From Fluviicola sp. (GTDB taxonomy: Bacteria; Bacteroidota; Bacteroidia; Flavobacteriales_D; Crocinitomicaceae): a DNA stretch of 64,000 nt. This document shows, piece by piece, positions 61,089 to 64,000 of the stretch. The stretch spans positions 1,027,315 through 1,091,314 of the forward strand of contig NZ_JBCNJT010000001.1 in NCBI RefSeq assembly GCF_039596395.1, in the 5' to 3' direction. The translations under genes and the position numbers were made by a program. How positions within the stretch are numbered: the stretch's first letter is position 1; each line of letters begins with the position of its first letter. The notes under the pieces are model-generated. The model was not told where the DNA came from. It did not search any database and was given only the letters and a program-made list of their open reading frames with translations.

Positions 61089-61623
61089 AAAAAGGATGTT
61101 TGCGGTATTTTTTTTCAAAATTGCGGGCCATTGATTGCATGGAAGCTTTCGGATGATTCGATATAACTTCAAACAAGGTTCTCAATTCCCGCATTAATTC
61201 CGGGTAGACAGGAAGATAATGTTTTTCGATCATTCGCAGGGAATGGTGTTTCAAAGCCGGAAGTGCTTCGGACTGATGTAAGAAATCAACGAGCAGGTCC
61301 AGTAATTCCCCGTTTTCAGAACAGTCGAACGGTGCATTTACCAGCGTATTTGTCAGGTTTCGCTGCACAGAATGGTTCGCTGTACGGAGCAAAACCGCAA
61401 CCATGGAATTGAACTGTTCGCGACTCATTAAACCGGGAAATTTCTCAAAAAAATGAACGGCAATCCAGGAGGCATATTCGGGAAAAGGATATTCTTCGGA
61501 TTCAATTTCTTCAAAAATGGCAGTTCTAAAGGCTTCATCTTTAGCCAAAACCGGTACCAATTCCGCAAAATTCCGCGTGGATTTGAAATCGTTTAAAAAT
61601 GCTTGTGCCTGATTCATATTCAA
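61078..61623 (-). CDS. small helical protein of unknown function
   Basis: A 181-residue all-helical protein (FLNDFKSTRNFAELVPVLAKDEAF, ALKHHSLRMIEKHYLPVYPELMRELRTLFEVISNHPKASMQSMARNFEKKY), similar in texture to HEAT-repeat proteins. No signal peptide. Its stop overlaps the start of the S9 peptidase gene by 11 nt, so the two are probably co-transcribed, but nothing links the functions. Confidence 0.68.
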   Translation of the reverse strand: MNMNQAQAFLNDFKSTRNFAELVPVLAKDEAFRTAIFEEIESEEYPFPEYASWIAVHFFEKFPGLMSREQFNSMVAVLLRTANHSVQRNLTNTLVNAPFDCSENGELLDLLVDFLHQSEALPALKHHSLRMIEKHYLPVYPELMRELRTLFEVISNHPKASMQSMARNFEKKYRKHPFYEY

Positions 61624-61684
61624 AGAAAAGCATTCTCTTTAAATTGAAACGGAATTTCAGCAAAGAGTTGAAAAAAACAGTGAT

Positions 61685-62311
61685 TCAGAACGCTTTTAAG
61701 AACAGGTTATCATTATTGGCATAAATAATTTTCAGTTGTTGGCCGGTTGTTCTCCGGGCATTTTTTTGCACACACCTGATCAGCCTTTTCGTCTGTCTTC
61801 CCATGAATCGATTCCAGTGAACGATGGCAAAATAGTCTGTTTTTCCCGGATTTTTTTCAGCCGTCCCGGAAAGCGGGCGCAAAAACTCCAGGTGCTTGCT
61901 TAAGGTTAGAAGACTGTCGACAGGAGCTTGTTGTTTGGGAGGAAATGTTTCAAAGATATCGTTCCTGTTCCATTTCAGATTCGGGAAACCTCCGGCGTAG
62001 CAATTGATCTGAAAGGATTCCGGGATTCCGTTGCTATTGTAATAAACCGCCTGAAGCGGTTGATAATGGTTTTTAATCTGAAGTTTAAATTTGGAGGTAT
62101 CCAGCGAGAAAAGGTATGCAGAATATGCGGAATGAAGCACATAGCTGTCTTCAACCGGAATGTGATATTTTCTTCCTGCTTTCAGAATGCGTTTTTCATT
62201 TATCTCTTTAGGCATTCTCATACCGTATAGACCTAAAAAGACCTGTTTACAGCTTGTAAGAGCCAGAAGGGAAAGAAAGACCAGGAGGGTGGAGGTTGGA
62301 ATTCTTTTCAT
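61685..62311 (-). CDS. lipoprotein of unknown function
   Basis: A 208-residue probable lipoprotein. The lipobox is FLSLLALTSCKQ (Cys21). The rest is soluble, with FPNLKWNRNDIFETFPPKQQAPVDSLLTLSKHL and DYFAIVHWNRFMGRQTKRLIRCVQKNAR, which has a slight look of a thioredoxin-like fold but lacks a CxxC. Function unknown. Confidence 0.68.
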   Translation of the reverse strand: MKRIPTSTLLVFLSLLALTSCKQVFLGLYGMRMPKEINEKRILKAGRKYHIPVEDSYVLHSAYSAYLFSLDTSKFKLQIKNHYQPLQAVYYNSNGIPESFQINCYAGGFPNLKWNRNDIFETFPPKQQAPVDSLLTLSKHLEFLRPLSGTAEKNPGKTDYFAIVHWNRFMGRQTKRLIRCVQKNARRTTGQQLKIIYANNDNLFLKAF

Positions 62312-62346
62312 GGGATTTAGATGAGAGAGTTTTGAAATTTAGGAAC

Positions 62347-63312
62347 TTATTTAGCTTTTAAATTCAGAAAAACCGGTAAATGGTCCGAATATCCGCCGTG
62401 ATAAGTGTCACCGCCATAGGTAGCGCTTGGTTTTTGTCCGCCGTCCGGGTAAGTAAAGACCAGTTTTTTGTTCCGGGCAATAAAGGCGTTGTTCTCGTGT
62501 ATTTCCAGTCCGGATTGTCCCTGCAACAATCCCTGCGAGACGATCAACTGGTCAAAAACGTCCCATTCGCGTTGGTGAACGGTTGTTCCGTAACCGTTTT
62601 TATGTTCTTCGATCAGGAGGTTTATCAGGTCGCCTTTGGTTTGTTCATGCTGACCTTTTGCGCGAAGGATTGTGCGGATGCTGTAATCGTTCGGAGTATC
62701 GTTGAAATCTCCCATCACGATAATATTCGCATTCTTTTCAACGTTCAGGATCTTGTCGATTTCTCTTCTCAGCGTTGTTGCAGCGGCTTTTCGCCTGCTT
62801 TCCGATTCCGAAATCCCTTCCCTGCGCGAAGGCCAGTGATTGACGAAAAAATGCACGATGAACTGATTCTGTATGCGTGCTTTCATGTACAGGATATCGC
62901 GTGTCCGGAAATGCGGCTCGTCTTCCACATGAATAACAAATCTCGTATCGATCTCGGGGAAAATAAAGCCGGCATCGTACACAAAAGCACAGTCCATACC
63001 GCGTCTGTCATCTGAATCAAAGTGCAGGATCCGGTAATTGCGTTGAGCCAAAGCGCCGGTTTTGATCAAGTCTTCCACCACTTTCCGGTTTTCAATTTCC
63101 GCCATTCCAAAAGCAAGCGGAGTGGAGCCGTTGACTAATAATAAGGCTTCCGACAAGCGGTTCAGTTTTGCGCGGTAACGCTCTTCATTCCACAGTTTAT
63201 CACCGTCCGGCGTGAATTCTTCATTTCCCAATAACGAAACATCGTCAAAGGTGTCAAAGAGATTCTCTACATTGTAAAAAACGATCGGATGGGCATGAAA
63301 AGAGTCGGACAT
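62347..63312 (-). CDS. endonuclease/exonuclease/phosphatase-family protein
   Basis: A 321-residue EEP-fold metal-dependent phosphoesterase. Motifs: FYNVENLFDTFDD (Asn), MAEIENRKVVEDLI (metal Glu), FFVNHWPSRREG (His), VMGDFNDTPNDYSI (Asp-Asn) and YSDHLPVFLNL (Asp-His). No signal peptide is seen, so it is probably cytoplasmic. The exact substrate (DNA or a phospholipid/inositide) cannot be told. Confidence 0.92.
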   Translation of the reverse strand: MSDSFHAHPIVFYNVENLFDTFDDVSLLGNEEFTPDGDKLWNEERYRAKLNRLSEALLLVNGSTPLAFGMAEIENRKVVEDLIKTGALAQRNYRILHFDSDDRRGMDCAFVYDAGFIFPEIDTRFVIHVEDEPHFRTRDILYMKARIQNQFIVHFFVNHWPSRREGISESESRRKAAATTLRREIDKILNVEKNANIIVMGDFNDTPNDYSIRTILRAKGQHEQTKGDLINLLIEEHKNGYGTTVHQREWDVFDQLIVSQGLLQGQSGLEIHENNAFIARNKKLVFTYPDGGQKPSATYGGDTYHGGYSDHLPVFLNLKAK

Positions 63313-63369
63313 TGAAAATGGATTTAATCCAAAATTAATTGAAAATTGAAAAGAGATTTAAAACATAGG

Positions 63370-63387
63370 GACGAAAAATTTTTCGTC
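63370..63387. repeat. 18-nt perfect palindrome
   Basis: GACGAAAAATTTTTCGTC lies 1 nt past the end of the 63389-63781 gene (stop on the minus strand). It has no T-run. From memory it belongs to dispersed Flavobacteriia palindromes related to that at 34016-34059. Confidence 0.6.
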
Positions 63388-63388
63388 A

Positions 63389-63781
63389 TTACGCCCTGTT
63401 CTTCTTCATAAAGTAAAGACTGACTATGTGAACGGTGAACAAAAATCCGAATGCCAAACCCAGAGCACCGGCTCCGCCCGCATTGAAGGGATAGCCTCCA
63501 TTGAAAAAGATTCCCCAAATGACAATGAGTACCCACAAAAGACTCAGACAGTTTGAAACAATGATTCCGGCAGTCCTGGGTTTTGCAAGGATCAAAAACG
63601 AAAGGGAGTAGGCCATGAATCCTCCCGATCCGATGATGCGAATAATCCCGTGGAAAGGCCAATGCATCATCCTGAAAAGATATCCGATGGCAAAAACAGC
63701 AAGCCAGATAAGAATCACCCACCATTGAAAACGGATGGTATCTTTTACTATAATTGGTTGTTCGTCTAACAGATCATTCAT
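63389..63781 (-). CDS. four-helix membrane protein with MHWP motif
   Basis: A 130-residue membrane protein with about four transmembrane segments. The motif RMMHWPFHGIIRIIG resembles the K-x-MHWPG motif of GldL and of several unnamed Bacteroidota membrane proteins; no GldM/N is nearby, so it is not the T9SS motor protein itself. ATG at 63781 is used because it follows the normal short gap; an in-frame ATG at 63796 would add five residues. Confidence 0.7.
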   Translation of the reverse strand: MNDLLDEQPIIVKDTIRFQWWVILIWLAVFAIGYLFRMMHWPFHGIIRIIGSGGFMAYSLSFLILAKPRTAGIIVSNCLSLLWVLIVIWGIFFNGGYPFNAGGAGALGLAFGFLFTVHIVSLYFMKKNRA

Positions 63782-63801
63782 AAGGTAACTATTCAAATGT
63801 G

Positions 63802-63843
63802 AAAAGGTAAATGTAAAAAGGTAAATGTAAAAAGGTAAATGTA
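63802..63843. repeat. 14-nt tandem repeat, three copies
   Basis: Three perfect copies of AAAAGGTAAATGTA (63802-63815, 63816-63829, 63830-63843) upstream of the MHWP gene, within the gap to the AlkB-like gene. A candidate for variable copy number. Confidence 0.9.
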
Positions 63844-63853
63844 AGCAATGAAG

Positions 63854-64000
63854 TTATTCAACGATGGTGCGGAAGGTTAAATTGACCCGCGGTTTTTTGG
63901 ATAATTTGGTAGGAGGAAGTCTATGTAGCCAATGCGTTTGCGTTTCCCCTTTCATAACGAGTAAACTTCCGTGCTCCAATAATACGGACACTGTTTCAGC
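63854..64000 (-). CDS. AlkB-like 2-oxoglutarate/Fe(II) dioxygenase, C-terminal end
   Basis: The last 48 codons of a gene cut by the window end. The end reads LLEHGSLLVMKGETQTHWLHRLPP and ...KKPRVNLTFRTIVE*, matching AlkB: the metal His in THWLHRLP and the 2-oxoglutarate-binding Arg pair in PRVNLTFR. AlkB enzymes remove alkyl damage from DNA or RNA bases. The gene is on the minus strand and starts outside the window. Confidence 0.88.
   Translation of the reverse strand, partial: AETVSVLLEHGSLLVMKGETQTHWLHRLPPTKLSKKPRVNLTFRTIVE

Noticed and set aside
63389-63781. GldL, the T9SS motor protein
   Set aside because: It shares an MHWP motif but is shorter, lacks the long cytoplasmic tail of GldL, and has no gldK/M/N neighbours.
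1-64000. tRNA, rRNA or tmRNA genes
   Set aside because: I saw no tRNA-like TTCGA/T-arm plus CCA-end arrangement or rRNA core sequence; a covariance-model scan would be needed to exclude small RNAs.

Overview
The window looks like chromosomal DNA of a member of the Bacteroidota (order Flavobacteriales, perhaps Fluviicola-like). The reasons are Bacteroidota-type promoters (-7 element TAnnTTTG, -33 TTG/TTTG), almost no Shine-Dalgarno sequences, four secreted proteins ending in type IX secretion (T9SS) sorting domains, a TonB-dependent receptor, GH92, S46 (DPP7) and S9 hydrolases, type III glutamine synthetase and an S16 protein with a long acidic tail. Genus placement is inference. No rRNA, tRNA, CRISPR array, transposase or phage gene was recognised.

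Layout. 1-8.8 kb: rpsP, an outer-membrane barrel, an HD hydrolase, a ROK kinase plus GH92 mannosidase operon, and a DPP7-type peptidase. 8.8-15.3 kb is a small accessory zone: an AT-rich SIR2 + P-loop NTPase gene (probable defence), a T9SS beta-propeller protein, a ParDE toxin-antitoxin pair and a metallo-beta-lactamase-fold gene, with three near-identical hairpin repeats around the last two. 15.3-26.3 kb: gcvT, glnN, ispH, cysC, a large phosphodiesterase-TPR-sulfotransferase fusion, and a T9SS protein. 26.5-34 kb: a receiver-adenylate cyclase-HD fusion, an ECF sigma operon, a LuxR-type regulator, and an operon of two tandem small membrane-anchored paralogues with a DoxX-like protein. 34-39 kb: CorC-like transporter, aminotransferase, VanX-like dipeptidase, T9SS protein. 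39-52 kb is a sulfur regulon. 52-64 kb: His-rich protein, M1 peptidase, a large hybrid kinase, GNAT, S9 peptidase, nuclease, and the end of an AlkB-like gene.

The sulfur regulon is the most coherent and interesting part. An operon (AKR, sulfite reductase, SUMT, a siroheme-synthase/TSUP-transporter fusion, CysH, CysD, CysN, ferredoxin-NADP reductase) can take sulfate to sulfide. CysH has the Cys-Cys...CxxC pattern of 4Fe-4S APS reductases, so assimilation should not need CysC; CysC instead sits convergent with a gene ending in a PAPS-type sulfotransferase domain. Upstream of the operon, and again upstream of a TonB-dependent receptor 3.4 kb away, lies the same four-part control region: a 15-nt motif (CTATTTATCCGATAG), 28 nt, then a TTG-N21-TACTTTG promoter, a short ORF with Cys codons (one has adjacent Cys-Cys and six Met), and an intrinsic terminator just before the first gene. 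I read this as a cysteine/methionine-sensing leader-peptide attenuator combined with a shared activator-type site, and it predicts that the receptor imports a sulfur compound. An Rrf2-type regulator with four clustered cysteines lies between the two control regions.
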